Shown: positions 1-11,400, counted from the first letter of the stretch. The stretch is DNA of 40,281 nucleotides from Spirogloea muscicola (GCA_009602725.1 WELB01000024.1:733764-774044); one strand, 5' to 3'. Translations and numbers: made by a program. The notes: a model not told the origin generated them from the sequence alone.

Positions 1-129
1 GACCCCCCCCCCCCCGCGCCCCTTTTAAGGGCGCGCCGCCTGCATTGGCAACGGCAAGCCCGTCTCGCCAGGCTACTCCACCCGCTTCCCCGGCCGCCCC
101 CGCTCGCCGCCCAGCTCCGGCCCCGCGCC

Positions 130-1763
130 ATGGGCCGCGGCCGCCCCCCGCCCCTCGCCCCCCTGCTGCTGCCGCTGCTCCTCGTCGCCGCCGCCCTCCA
201 ATGCCAGCCCGCCGGTCCGTCGCCCTGCCTCGCCCTCCCCGCCGTGCCTGCTTCTGCTCTGCGCGCAGCCGCTCGCTCGCGCCCCGCGCCCCTGCGTGCT
301 GCTCGAGTGTGCTCTCGGCTCTCGCTGCCCAGCTGCACCAGGCGGCCGATAGGGCTTGTCAGCTCCGGCCCCGAGGCATTGGCACAAATGTGCTGGCACA
401 TAAGTGCCCTGCAAACGGAATCGCTCACACTCATCACTTCTGGGGTGCAACAAGCCCTAAACCCTAAACTCAGCACTCCGCTTCTTTCTCAATTACGCAC
501 TGTAGAGGCGGACGCCGATGTCATGTGGTTCCTCGGAGCCTCGACGAAGGACCTCAGCCCCACCATCAAGGTTGGCGAGAAGGTCACCTGGACTTGGTCC
601 GACACCAAGCCCCACGCTGTCCAAGGTGAGCCACCGCTTACTTACAGCATTGTGCTGCCGACAGACCTGCATTTTCTTCTGTGAAGCCCTAGAGCAGATC
701 GCGAACACACTGCCGAAGTCCACTCGACGGGCAGAGCCTAGTTCCAGTGCCTTGCAGGCAGGCTAGCTGCTCTTGCTTTTCTGCCCCTCCCATGGACACA
801 CCAATTTCACATCCTGGGCTTGTAAGCGCAACGCTCATACCAAAATGATCAGAAATAATGGTTGTCCTGTCAGTCCAGAGATCAGGGGCAGATTGAACGC
901 TCCGCTTCGTTGATTTGCATGCTCAGGGGTGGGCCTAGATCTTATTGCATCAATTACATTCTTTGACATGACTTGCAGTGTGCAGCAGCAGCTGGCCTCA
1001 CGACTGCAATGCATCTGAGTAGGTGAGACTTGCAAAAGTAGTGCACGGCTACATGTTCTAATGGTTTCTTCCTGTGCACTGGTTTTGTCACGGCTCTCTG
1101 ACAGACAAATCTGGAAAAGTCACTTATACTGGATCTGGAAGTGCACCAAACTTCGTCAATCAGATGGGCTTCAAATACTCGCATACGTTCACGACCGCTG
1201 GGTCTTTCTCTTACAACTGCTTCATTCACCAAGACGCCATGGCTGGGACCATCACTGTCCAAGGTATTCCCAACACCCTCCATCACATGTTCCAGAAACC
1301 ATGGCCAATCCCAGCACAGCACTGACTACATTCTTGTAACCTATGTGGCTATGATAATGCATGCTGCTTGGTGAGCGACTTCAATCACTGACGGCTGCAG
1401 CATATTCATGTGTACCATGCTATTATGAACCAAGTACAAATTGAAACTCCTTGAGCATGTGAATATTTACAATTGGTTGGCTGTTTATGGCAATCAGCTG
1501 CAGCTTCTTCGCCTCCAGTGGCAGGCAAGGTCCCGCCACCAGCTGTCAAAAAGATCCCTCCTCCAGCTGTCAAGAAGAGCCCCCCTCCAGCTGTGAAGAA
1601 GAGCCCCCCTCCTGCCAACAACAACGGTTATGGCTATCCTCCTCCACCTGATGACGACGATGAGACCTATCCTCCTCCATCACATAAGAAAGGCCATCAC
1701 TCAAAGGGTGGACACCACAGCAAGACCAAGGGCCACCACCCCGCTGGTACTGGACACCACTGA
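130..1763 (+). CDS. Secreted plastocyanin-like (type-1 copper) protein with Pro-rich and His-rich tail
   Basis: Four coding exons are proposed: 130-214, 506-625, 1105-1263 and 1504-1763, all joined in phase 1, giving about 207 residues. Residues 1-28 form a hydrophobic signal peptide. Residues 30-121 are a cupredoxin domain with a full ligand set: His65 in KPHAV, then Cys107, His110 and Met114 in YNCFIHQDAMAG. Spacing is C-x2-H-x3-M, so a blue copper site is expected. The tail has four PPPAVKK-like repeats, a YPPPP/DDDD stretch and a run of KKGHH/SKGGHH, suggesting a hydroxyproline-glycosylated wall or apoplast segment with possible extra metal binding. The last intron offers three in-frame acceptors (exon start 1498, 1504 or 1519). 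It differs from the phytocyanin at 5894-7641, which has lost two ligands. Function (electron transfer or copper handling) is inferred; the domain call is firm. Confidence 0.85.
459..467 (+). promoter_or_regulatory. Telo-box (AAACCCTAA) in intron 1 of the plastocyanin-like gene
   Basis: Two copies of CCCTAAA occur in tandem at 455-468, containing the AAACCCTAA telo-box known from 5' regions of plant genes. It lies in the proposed first intron, about 330 bases after the start codon. A role in transcription is inferred; it may also be a stray telomeric-type repeat. Confidence 0.4.
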
Positions 1764-4244
1764 AGATTGAGCTGCTTTACCAAAGTGGGCGACTGCTGCG
1801 AGAGGCCAGCCCATGGATTGCTTGACTAGGCTCACAGAAGCCGGATAGCATTATGTGGGAATGTGAAGTTCCTGAGAAGGGGATGGATAGTACACGAGGG
1901 GGCAGATGCATTCACTGACTTCAGTAGACACATGCTCCTACTGTACATCAGCTGCACTTCTGTGACACCACAACATATGTATAAATTTGATGTGAATCTT
2001 TGCCTCCTGTCGTCACACCTCCCGGCCTTGAAAGATAAGCATGAATTAGTAGCAGGACCACCTCGATTTACGCGTGCGGTCAGGTCTTTCTTGGTCCTAA
2101 TTGATGCCTTCCCAGCAGAATCTGCTTCCCAGGCAATCTGCGTCGCAGAAAGTTTGACTAACAACAGCTCCGCTTAGTGTGGCGAGTTTGAGTGACATTC
2201 AGATCGAGACTTCAGCTCCCCAGAACTTCTCATCTTCAACTCTTCGAACTCCTCTTCAACGTCTATCCCTACAGCGGTCCTAAGTGCCCGCTTTGCACAA
2301 CCGAGCCGGTCGCGCCCTTGCAGAAGCCTCTGCCTTGCGCAGTGGGGTTGCCCGTCCTCCCAGCAGCTCATCTCATTTCCTGCTGCTGACACGGGGGTAC
2401 TAAGAGCGCCCTGTCTGCTTAGCCTGTGGCTCTGCTTATGCAGTCATGAACACTCTTTGTAAGCACCTGGCTGGCTTTTACAGCCGCTCTTTCAATATCA
2501 GCAGCCGCATTCCTCTTCTTGCTTCAATGGCACCCTCATGTACTTCTCTACCAGTTTCAAAATAAGCTCCCGCTTCATCGAATATCACAAATGCGATGAT
2601 AAGAAATGTTGTACATTCACTCTGATTTGTCAGAAGGTTCCAATAGCCTGCGGTCATTTCCACATGAGCGTTGACAATCTCATCAGCTACAATGTGGCAG
2701 CCGTTCTTGCAGCTTATCTTACTTCAACCTTCGAAGAAAGTCACAAACGTTCGAAGAGATCCCACGATGACATGCAAAGAAGTTGCTTATATGCCCTACA
2801 GTCATATTTAAGCAGCCAGTACCCATGACTAATCTATGTCATCTAGTACGCTCTTGACCAATGTACATTGCCTGAACGAGACTTGCTTCCTGCATTGATG
2901 TACCGTCAATGTCACTTATTTGAAGACTGTCAATGAATTCTGTGGACATTCCTGTTGTATTTCATGATGGCGCAACGCCATCGCAACCTTCGCACAGCAG
3001 TCAGACACACGAGTTAGCTTGTGTTCTCTCACTGGATGAGGAAAGACCTTGAGAGCGTTCCCGTCATTGTTGACGTAGGGCTACAATGCAACGCCTTACA
3101 CCCTCTGCATCAGTGTCTTGTGCACGAGCAAGATAGGCCAGATACATAACTGGATGGTAGCAGTAAGTGCTACTTATGCTGGTGGGACCCACCTTCAAGC
3201 TCAGAGCTTCATCACCTATCCACCAACAGCAGTCTCTAGATACATATGCTTTGACATGCTTGAAAAGCCCTGTACTTCGGACAGCCTGGGGAAGGTTTTG
3301 TTTGCGAGTGTTACTGATGTCCAAGAACGTACAAGTCATAATTGAGAGGTTTGGGTGATGGAATCTTGGAAAGGACAAGTTGGCAGCTCTTGGCAACGAC
3401 AAAGATTTGCAGATTTTGTCTTGTAAAGCTGAATGACATCTGCCGTTCGTACGCAGCAGGCAGTAGTACCCATACTTGGCCATGCTGTAGTCAGGAACGG
3501 CATCGTAGGTTGCACAGCTCAAGTGGGGTATGATGCCTGTGAATGCACGTAGAGACGCACTCTGCCTGGACATCTATACTGGGCAGGCAAACGTTGGCCG
3601 TAGCGCTGCAGGCTCCTGCTGGTCGTTATACTGAGGGGCGACTGTGCCTTCAACACGGGCAGGCCCTGCAACTGTGGCGCGGTTTATGTCTTTCTTCTGA
3701 ATCTCGTTGGCACCCCTTCCTAAGTGGCTATTCGTCCTAGCCACTGTCTTCTGTGAAAGCACAGATGTTTCTGGGGTCATGCAGGCCCTCAGCCGGAGGA
3801 AGGCGTGACGACAATGCGTGCAGCTTAAGGCCTTGCAACCATTTGGTCCAAGTGTGCTTGAAGTAGTTGAAGGTATACAGCGCTCACACGCAGCCGAGTC
3901 TCGACAAGGCCTGCGCATGACACGTGGCTACTCGGGGCGAGTGGTGATCTGCCTTGCCGACTGGCCCGACCAGGCACGGCCTGTGACGGGCACAGGCACA
4001 GCCCGTCTGAAGGCAAGAGCCAGTCGTGGCGCTGACCAGGGGAAACAAGATCCGCAAATCACCAAAGAATGCATCCGAGCGGGAGCTGCTCTTAGCAGTA
4101 AGTGCCAGTATGGATGTGAACACCGGAGATTGAGGCAACCACTTGTACAGCTGCATCAGTCGGCTGAAACTGGACCAACGATACTTCTCCAGTAGAGGGC
4201 GATGGCTGTGAGTGGCCTTCTGGTTTCCTCTGCAAAGGACAACA
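1764..4244. other. Intergenic stretch, no supported gene
   Basis: I see no protein family on either strand. Open frames here (for example 3064-3573 on the minus strand) have no recognisable domain and no supporting splice structure. A perfect 8-bp stem, AGTGGCTA ... TAGCCACT, lies at about 3722-3744 near text resembling the retrotransposon tails seen elsewhere (CTTCTGTGAAAGCAC). The first 100-300 bases are probably 3' untranslated sequence of the upstream gene. Confidence 0.45.
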
Positions 4245-4485
4245 AAAGAAAGGAAGCGCGGCCAAATTGACTGGTGGCCGGGAAAGGCCAGCCCAAAGGA
4301 ATGGACAAGGTCTGAAGAAGCCGGAGTGCGAAGGACTAGGACTAAGACATCAGCCAGGGAACGCTCAGTAACCTCTAGTCAGGAGATGCAAGTCTGAGTA
4401 GCTAGCCAGCGGAAAGACGTCGCCCTGACCGATGAAAGCCGGAGGCCGCCAAAGGCCTGCGCGCACGTGAACAAAAAAAGAGGTG
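4245..4485 (-). mobile_element. 5'-truncated non-LTR retrotransposon 3' end, left arm of an inverted pair
   Basis: Read on the minus strand, this ends in the element's conserved C-terminus (ASYSDLHLLTRGY then stop at about 4365), followed by a 3' tail down to about 4245 that includes the GGACAA/CATTCC...GGGCTGGCC hairpin. It is the reverse complement of 4757-5130 with few differences, except that the right copy carries an extra 143 bases. The coding part is only about 40 residues and is frame-broken, so it is dead. Confidence 0.75.
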
Positions 4486-4535
4486 GACCGACGGGGTTGC
4501 TCACCCCAGATGAAGGGAACGGAAGTACTCGGATC

Positions 4536-5130
4536 ACCCGGTGGGAGACGAGTTCTTTCCACTGGCAGTCGACGTGCACGGAGCCTATGGCTCGAAATGG
4601 CTTGACTTGCTCCACCGCCTGGCGCGGCGTGCAGCGGCCCGCCGCCTCGGGCAGCAGGGCGAGCAGCCCGGCTTCAATGTCGCCGGGTCCCTCGCTCAAG
4701 TTTTCCGTATGCGTTCGGCCGTCTCGATGCAGCGGTCCCTTGCCTTCGCGGTTCACTTGCGCGCAGGCCGAGCTTTGGCAGGCGGCCTCCGGCTTCCGTC
4801 AGGGCGACGTCTTTCCGCCAGCTAGCTACTCGGACTTGCGTCTCCTGACTAGAGCTTACTGAGCAGAAGAAGGGCTCGCCCATGGAGAATATGGGCTGGA
4901 ACAGCCAGCCCAAAAAAGAATGAACAGTGTACAAGAAGAGGGGGGGGGAAGCCAGGCGAAGCCCTAAGGCGAAGCAGCAGAAATGACAAGCACACAAGAA
5001 ACTGAGCGTTCCCTGGCTGATGTCTTAGTCCTAGTCGTTCGCACTCAGGCTCCCTCTGACCTTGTCCATTCCTTTGGGCTGGCCGTTCCCAGCCACCAGT
5101 CAATCTGGCCGCGCTTCTCCTAAGGGTGGT
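4536..5130 (+). mobile_element. Non-LTR retrotransposon C-terminal fragment, right arm of an inverted pair
   Basis: From 4541 the sequence encodes the element's C-terminal segment: DEFFPLAVDVHGAYGSKW, then AGSLAQVFRMRSAVSMQRSL, and after a frameshift ASYSDLRLLTRAY followed by the stop at 4861-4863. The copies at 12834-13413 and 39073-39260 show the same order. The 3' tail resumes at 5007 after a nested insertion and mirrors 4245-4372. A frameshift near 4770 makes it a pseudogene fragment. It and the minus-strand copy at 4245-4485 face each other with their truncated 5' ends. Confidence 0.8.
4864..5006 (-). mobile_element. Nested 137-bp insertion with 6-bp target duplication (ACTGAG)
   Basis: ACTGAG occurs at 4858-4863 and again at 5001-5006. 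The 137 bases between are absent from the matching inverted arm, where GGTTACTGAGCGTTCC is continuous, so that arm preserves the empty site. The insert is the extreme 3' tail of the same retrotransposon group in minus orientation, including GGGCTGG-AACAG-CCAGCCC at 4893-4911. It matches the tail at 38930-39050. It is either a heavily 5'-truncated retrotransposon insertion or a SINE-like derivative. Confidence 0.75.
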
Positions 5131-5893
5131 GCGCTGAGGAGCTGGCGGGGCGGGCGCGCCACGGCGGCGGGGGGGGGGCGACAGCGCCGCCCTGCGCGAG
5201 CACGTGGGCGCGAATATTCGCTCTCCCGGCGGGCCCCGCAGCTTGCCGCTCACAAACCCCCCCTCCCCCACCTCACCCCCCAAAACCCCACCCCACCCCC
5301 ACCCACGGTCGCCGATGCAGCGGAGCTTGGCCACCAAGGCTGCTGCCCGCGGGAGCCCCCACCGCCCTTTCCCCCGTCTCTCCTCTCTTTCCCCCGTCTC
5401 GCTTCGATCGTGGGCTGGCCCGTCCGCAGCCATCACCTCCCCGTTGGAAGCGCTGCTTCTTCTTCTGGGCCCATCTGCCCTCCACCATTTCCTGGTTATC
5501 TGGCCAGCTCGGCCACCGCCCTGTGCCCTCCGGGCTGCCGCTGCCGCGCCGTTCACAGCTTGCTCTGCACCCTCGCCTCCATCGCCCCGTCGTTCGCCAC
5601 CCATCAGTCGTTGCTGCTGCTGGCTCGCCGTCGGGCCAGCGCTTCGCCGCCGAGGTGCGCCTGCATTGCTGCGTGCACGCTCCCCTGCTGGCCCGCAGGC
5701 TGCCCGTTCAAGCGGGCCGCCCAACCGGCCAGCCGGGCTGCCTGGCGGCCAGCCCAGACCCCGTGAGCAGCCCAGCCCTTTTCTGGCTGGTGGGATCCTC
5801 TCTCCCAGCGTGCAGTCTGTCGTTTCTTACACTGACTCTTTGGTCCCGAGCAGGCTGCAGCAGTAACACACTGCCGGCTCCAAGGAGCACAAG
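5131..5893. other. GC-rich leader and promoter region of the phytocyanin gene
   Basis: This stretch is very rich in C and G, with poly-G and CCCCACCC tracts at 5169-5300, and lies directly before the ATG at 5894. Long open frames on both strands reflect base composition and have no domain. I read it as promoter plus 5' untranslated sequence; no TATA box stands out. Confidence 0.45.
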
Positions 5894-7641
5894 ATGGCCA
5901 TGCGGGCCTTTCTTCTGGCGGCCCTCTCGATTGCTTGCTCTTACCTCCCTTCCAGTGACGCTCAACGATACTTGGTCATTGGCGATGACCAGTACCACAC
6001 GGAGCCCTGGTCGCAGCTTTACATCAACTACACGCTCTGGACTCAGAAGCACCCATTGTACGCTGGTGACGTTGTTGGTGAGAGCCGCTGGCTTTACTTG
6101 ACTTCCTACGCCTTTCACGTCAGCCCTCCCTGCAAAGACAGCCCTCCCTGCAATGGAGCTGGTGCAGGCTCGCAGACCTGCTTCTCGTGTTCGGTTTGGT
6201 TGTTGGGTCACACTGCTTTGTGGGATTTTATTGGCATGCTAAGCAGCTCTCTGAGTAGGAGTCCAGGAATGCCAAGCTGGTCTCAGATCTCAAAAACTCG
6301 TTCAGCTAGTAGTCTGTACTTTCAAGAGGCAGTCATCTATGAAAGCTTGACATGAACATAGCTACTTCCAATTTTCTAAAGCCAAAAACACACACATCCA
6401 CTGCAAGCACTTGAGTCTGTAACTAGGAATGCAAGCGCATAAAATCTCTATATTTGATATGCACTCTTTTGAGAGTTGCCAGCTCCTGACATTCACATTG
6501 TCTTGCAACGTCCTTTGGCGTTTATTTACCTACATACTGGTGCAACAGTTTTCAAATATTTGTGAGCAACCTAAATTGACCCAGTCCTTACTTGCTGGTC
6601 CAGCTACGGCATGTGTGAGGCGCTCTATATCTTGTCGACATTCAGACATGCCTTGCAGTAGGTCAAGTTGATGCATGTCAGCGACACACTTAGAGTTGAA
6701 GGCTCTTCAGAAGAGCATTTAGGCTGTCTCTTGAGAGGTCAGGCGATAACAACTAGCTTGCTGTCATGTCACTGACAAATGTCAACTGGACACCTTGTGT
6801 GCTATTTCAGCCAAGACGAGCACAATGTCTGGCAGCTGTCAAACCAGAAGGCGTGGAAGAATTGCGACTTCTCAAAAGGCTTCTTAGTAGCAGATGGAGG
6901 TGCCGGAGTGGGAACCGGGTTCTGGGTGACTGTTCTCAATACTCCCCAGTATTTTGCAGACGGCACCTTTGGCTACTGTGAGCTTGGCCAGAAGGTAAGA
7001 CTGGCTGTCATTACCACTGTCGCCTTGGAGATATTTATGTTGCCCCGAAGGAATCCTGCAGATACTCAGATGCTCTGATATTAGCAGTTGAGGTACGAGT
7101 GAAGTTGATGCACTACTTGCCATCCTGAAGGCAACCTTGGTGAGATCGAGCATTTGCAGATCATAATCAAGGCAACTTTGGGGCCACTGCCAACGAAGTA
7201 TAAGAACATTCCTGTGCCTGCTGCAGTCTATCCCAAGCACAGGGCTCCACCACCACGTAAGAGCCCTCTGCAGATGCTCACTTGGCCACTGTGTATAGCC
7301 AACCATCTGCATGACACATTCACATGCCAGTCTAGTGAAAGGAACCACTAATTCTCTAGGGCAAGCACATAGTCTCAAATGCTTTTAGAGTCATGATACT
7401 GCAAACTGAGAATGCAGTGTCTCTCTATGCTGCTGTTATACCATTGCTTGCCCGTGTCTCTCCAATTTGATGTACATAAGTCAATCGTTTAGTTGCACTT
7501 TGATGCATCACTCTTCTATGAATCTTCACAACAAGGCTTTCACTTGAACTCGGTTGTGCAGCTAAGCGTAAGAGTACGGCCAAGAGACCTCCTCCGCCAG
7601 CAAAGAAGGTCAAGGTGAAGACAAAGACGAACGGCCAATAG
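5894..7641 (+). CDS. Early nodulin-like phytocyanin, non-copper type, with a 13-nt microexon
   Basis: Five coding exons are proposed: 5894-6077, 6549-6561, 6811-6994, 7160-7256 and 7562-7641, about 185 residues, all phases compatible. A signal peptide is followed by the phytocyanin domain: YLVIGDDQYH, then GDVVVFKYFQDEHNVWQL across exons 1-3, KNCDF, YFADGTFGYCELGQK and IIIKA. Against stellacyanin-type sites, the first His (HNV) and the axial Gln are kept, but the Cu-binding Cys is Asp and the second His is Tyr, while the disulfide Cys pair remains. It is therefore unlikely to bind copper, like ENODL proteins. The tail is Pro/Lys-rich (RAPPP, KRPPPPAKKVKVK) and shows no clear GPI signal. The 13-nt exon (CAACAG before, GTGAGC after) restores the conserved F-x-Y strand and the frame. 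Role at the cell surface is inferred from the family. Confidence 0.85.
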
Positions 7642-8476
7642 GACACCTTCAGATGGCCTGTAGGCGAGTGTTGAGGCTTCACCTGCCTGTGCTGCTCTGT
7701 ATCTAGCCTTTGACCAAGTGCTAGGTCAGCTTGGTCAGCCTCTTATCAAAAGGATAAGTCACAGGAGGCTGGAATGAGCTGCAAGCTTTTCCAGAATCTC
7801 CTGAGCCTGAAGCAAGGCGAGGGGCTGCTGTTTTCAAGTACTTCAAGTATTATCAGACACGGTAGCCCATTCATATGCCATGACGGTGCAGCAGCTGACT
7901 CTACCTGCTACACTCTGCTATGAGAGACAGTGATGGCCACATTGTGCCTTAGATGTTTTACGATAACAGCCACTTGAAGGTGGCATGCCTGGCCGAAAGG
8001 GCTACTAGTAAATACCACAGAACATGCTAGAGGCGAGCGGTGCCCTGCCAGCTACCAGCTGGGGGAGAATGAAAGACAAGGGTGGCAGTACAGGAGCAGC
8101 ATGCAGGCATGAGCATCAGTAGAACAGCCAATCCTGCTTCTGCTAAAGTCAATGAAGGAGAGCAGGCAAAGACAGGCTGCCTTTGGATTGTGGAAAGTAG
8201 GCAGAAGTGACTGTTCGATTCTAAGAGTTGCCGAAAGTTGCCAGGTGAGATGGATGCGAGTTTGAGGTTGGCCATATCTGTTGCTCCAGTGGGAAGCTAG
8301 CTGGCCGCCTCTCCCTTGTCGCGTGAGGTCAGGTGCAACAGTTGCCTTGCCGCAGGGACACTCTCGTGCAATCCATATGCGCAGCTGCCTCCAGCACATG
8401 GTGCAAGGTGCAGGCCACCAACCCCATATGCAACATAAGAGTAACCGCCACAAGTGGAACATAGTTGCTCAGGCTC
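7642..8476. other. Intergenic stretch between convergent genes
   Basis: This lies between the 3' ends of the phytocyanin gene (plus) and the transporter gene (minus) and probably holds both 3' untranslated regions. A perfect 8-bp inverted repeat, TGACCAAG (7711-7718) and CTTGGTCA (7730-7737), could form a hairpin. No coding region is supported. Confidence 0.45.
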
Positions 8477-11400
8477 TCAGCTCCCGCCGGCCTTGTTCTG
8501 CTCCAACTTCTTCCCATTGACCCGTGGCGACAGCAAGGTTGGAGATGGGAGGCGAGGGGACAACAGGCGCCGCTCGTCGCTGTTGCTAATGATCTCAAGT
8601 CTGCTTCTACTATCAGAGCGTTGAAGAGAAAGGGGTGTTGCCATGTACTCTTCGCCTCTCAATTGGGCTAGCAACTCAGCTTTGTCTTCAGCTATGTGAG
8701 GTAAGGTCTTCACATATGCGCTTGAGTGACCTCTTCCGTCTAGGTCATCCAAGGCAGTGCCTGACTCGCCGTGATTGTGATGACTTAGTCTTCCTTCCTT
8801 CATCTTGTGATACCTGCTCGAAGTCATTGTAACTTGAGAAACGGAAGGCCAAGAGCAAGTCACAGCAGAATAAAAGCAAAATAGCAGTCACAGCTGCAAT
8901 TGACAACCGAGGGGACAAGCTTGACTTACTTGTAGACATTAAAAAGAGAGACGCCGACCATGATGATTATCAGGCCAACAATGTTGATTGCTGTGAATCT
9001 GTCATTAAAGACAACATGTGATACCTGCAGAAGTCACAGATTCAAAGTCAAACAAGTCATTACTTGACCTGCATAGCCAAGCTTCCAACATTGTGCCATT
9101 TGAAACTAATTACCAAGCAAGCATGCCTCCTCTTTGTTGTGCACAGGACTCAGATTTGCCATAAACAGATAGAGTAGACAGATTTGCACCAGGATTGTGA
9201 GACCCTCCTTCACCACCCCGGCCACTGTGAATGTCACAGCACTTGTCTCAGAGATCAGGAGAAACTCTGACATGATCTGCAAGCAACGTCAAGTTAAGAT
9301 AAGTGATGTAGTGGCTGCATCTTGTATGACTACTAGACAAGGTCTACAGGCACAATTTGAGCAAGAGGTGAGGCATGTTTCAGAATGAGAGATATGACAT
9401 TGATCAAGTTAGTTAGTAACAATGCACATGCTCAAGCCACACAATTGGGTAGGACTCACAGTAAAACTTACAGCAAGATAGTCATTCAGGAAAAATTCTC
9501 ATGCATACAAGCAGGCAAATTCACAAGTATGCAAGAGCTTTCACAACTTACCATGCAAAATGCCAGTGACCCTCCAGCAACCATGATGGCTATACTTATG
9601 TATATGTGCCTTGGAGTGTCAAAATAGGGCGTCCTGCCAAGCTTTCCCCAAGGCTCAAAAGCGAACGAGAGGAGCCCCATACTTATGGACATGACAGGAG
9701 TCAGGTAGTACAGAGTCACAATCGGATTTGACAGACCTACAATGGTGACAGTGATCATATCATGTCAGTACACAAGAGCTGGCCAGCAGGGATGTCACAA
9801 GCGAGCCTACTTCAAGAAAATGCAGATGCCCAACCTGCAAGTATGAGATGGGCAAAAGCACAGCAAATCGTAGTATGAGAAGATGCGCCAAGCCCTCATT
9901 GCTGTGTGGCTGCGGAACATATCGCTCACCAAGCTTGTCTTTCTACTTTCCAAATAGTTTGAAAGCGCGACCAGAAATAGGGCACAGTGCAAGTCACAAG
10001 AACACATCAGTTTCAATTACTACTGGTACTGATGCTTGCACATAGCAAGTGAGCTTTATGCATACAACCATGAACAAACTGCCTTTATGAAACTGCCTTT
10101 GCTCGATGTCTTTCATCCACAAGCCTCCAAACATGACTCCCATGCTATGAGGGCAGGGCAATGTAACAGGTTAAACTAACCTGCAACAAGATCTGGATAA
10201 GAGCCCACCTAAACCCTGACATAAGTGCGGCCAGCATCACGAGCAGGAAGCCCATCACATGGAATTCTGTCTCGCCAGCAACTGATACAGAACATGCACG
10301 GTTCTGATCAGCAACTCCTAGCCCTCATTGTTACTGGAATGCATATGTTACACTATGAACATACTGTTAAACAAGCTGGCTTTGAAGGGGCAGAGCACCG
10401 CAGCACAGTCTCAGCATCATCCTGAACGAAGCTGTGTCCAGGTAATATACAGGAGAGTCTCACTCTCATCTGCTATAGAATGTGCGTTCATCTCTTCACA
10501 AAGGCTGAGCCACAAAAGGATGGACTGCAAATCTGATGATTTCACAAGGTGACGTCTGATAGAGAATGATCTGGTAGGAAAGGCAGCTAACCTGTAAATA
10601 GAACCCCAATGGAAATGACCACTATTACTCCTAAAAGCTTGTAACTTGGTGTTTCCAATCTGGAGAAAGGAATGTCAGAATATGTGTTAATCAAGCATGG
10701 TCTTCTCATAGCCACTACACTGTAAGCTGTCTGTCACCTCAGTAAGTCTATCAACAGCCTTCTCCACAGCCTCGTCAGGTGCACATGAGATTAGGTCCTC
10801 ACTGGAAAGCGAAGGCGAAGATGAGGAGGAAGACAGGGGCACTGGACTTGCACTGCACATTGCAGGACAGTTAGCATTGACAGATTATGTAGAAGTACAA
10901 AGATAACAAGGGTGACGCATCTGGTGCTAGCATATCTGTATGGTGCTTTCTTCACAAAGTATATGGTAGCCTGCTGTAGGTGGACAGTTGACTGACCATG
11001 GTGTAGAATGTCAAAGTAATGAAACCTAAAGAGAGATTGGAGAGACCAATGTCAAGGGCGGTTGAGAGGCTTGTTGGAATGACTGCGTTACACAAGACAG
11101 CCAATACCACGTGAGAGACTCCAACCAGACCATCCACTTGTCAGGTCCCTGATAGATTGACACCACCTAGCTAGCTCCTGAGTAGGCAAGTAGCTCCTAG
11201 AAGCACTTCAAGCTGCTGGCCTTGATTGTCCTCGCGCTCCATGTAGAGAAGCACTCCAAGCTGCTAGCAACAGGTGGAAATTTGACGTACTCCGCAGCAG
11301 GTAGTCCTTCCAAGGTATAGGGTCAGCTGGCCCCTCCGAAGAGCAGCAGCAAGCAAGGAAAAGACCAGATATTGCAAATTGCATGGTGAAGTGGATGGTC

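Noticed and set aside
3064-3573. 169-codon open frame on the minus strand
   Set aside because: No recognisable family, no splice context and composition like the surrounding intergenic DNA.
4245-5130. Interpretation of the inverted arms as terminal inverted repeats of a DNA transposon
   Set aside because: The arms are the coding end and tail of a retrotransposon in opposite orientations, with no transposase and no flanking duplication of the whole unit found.
6816-6830. Acceptor at 6815 joining exon 1 of the phytocyanin directly
   Set aside because: It keeps frame but deletes the conserved F-x-Y strand; the microexon with the stronger TTTCAG acceptor fits phase and family better.
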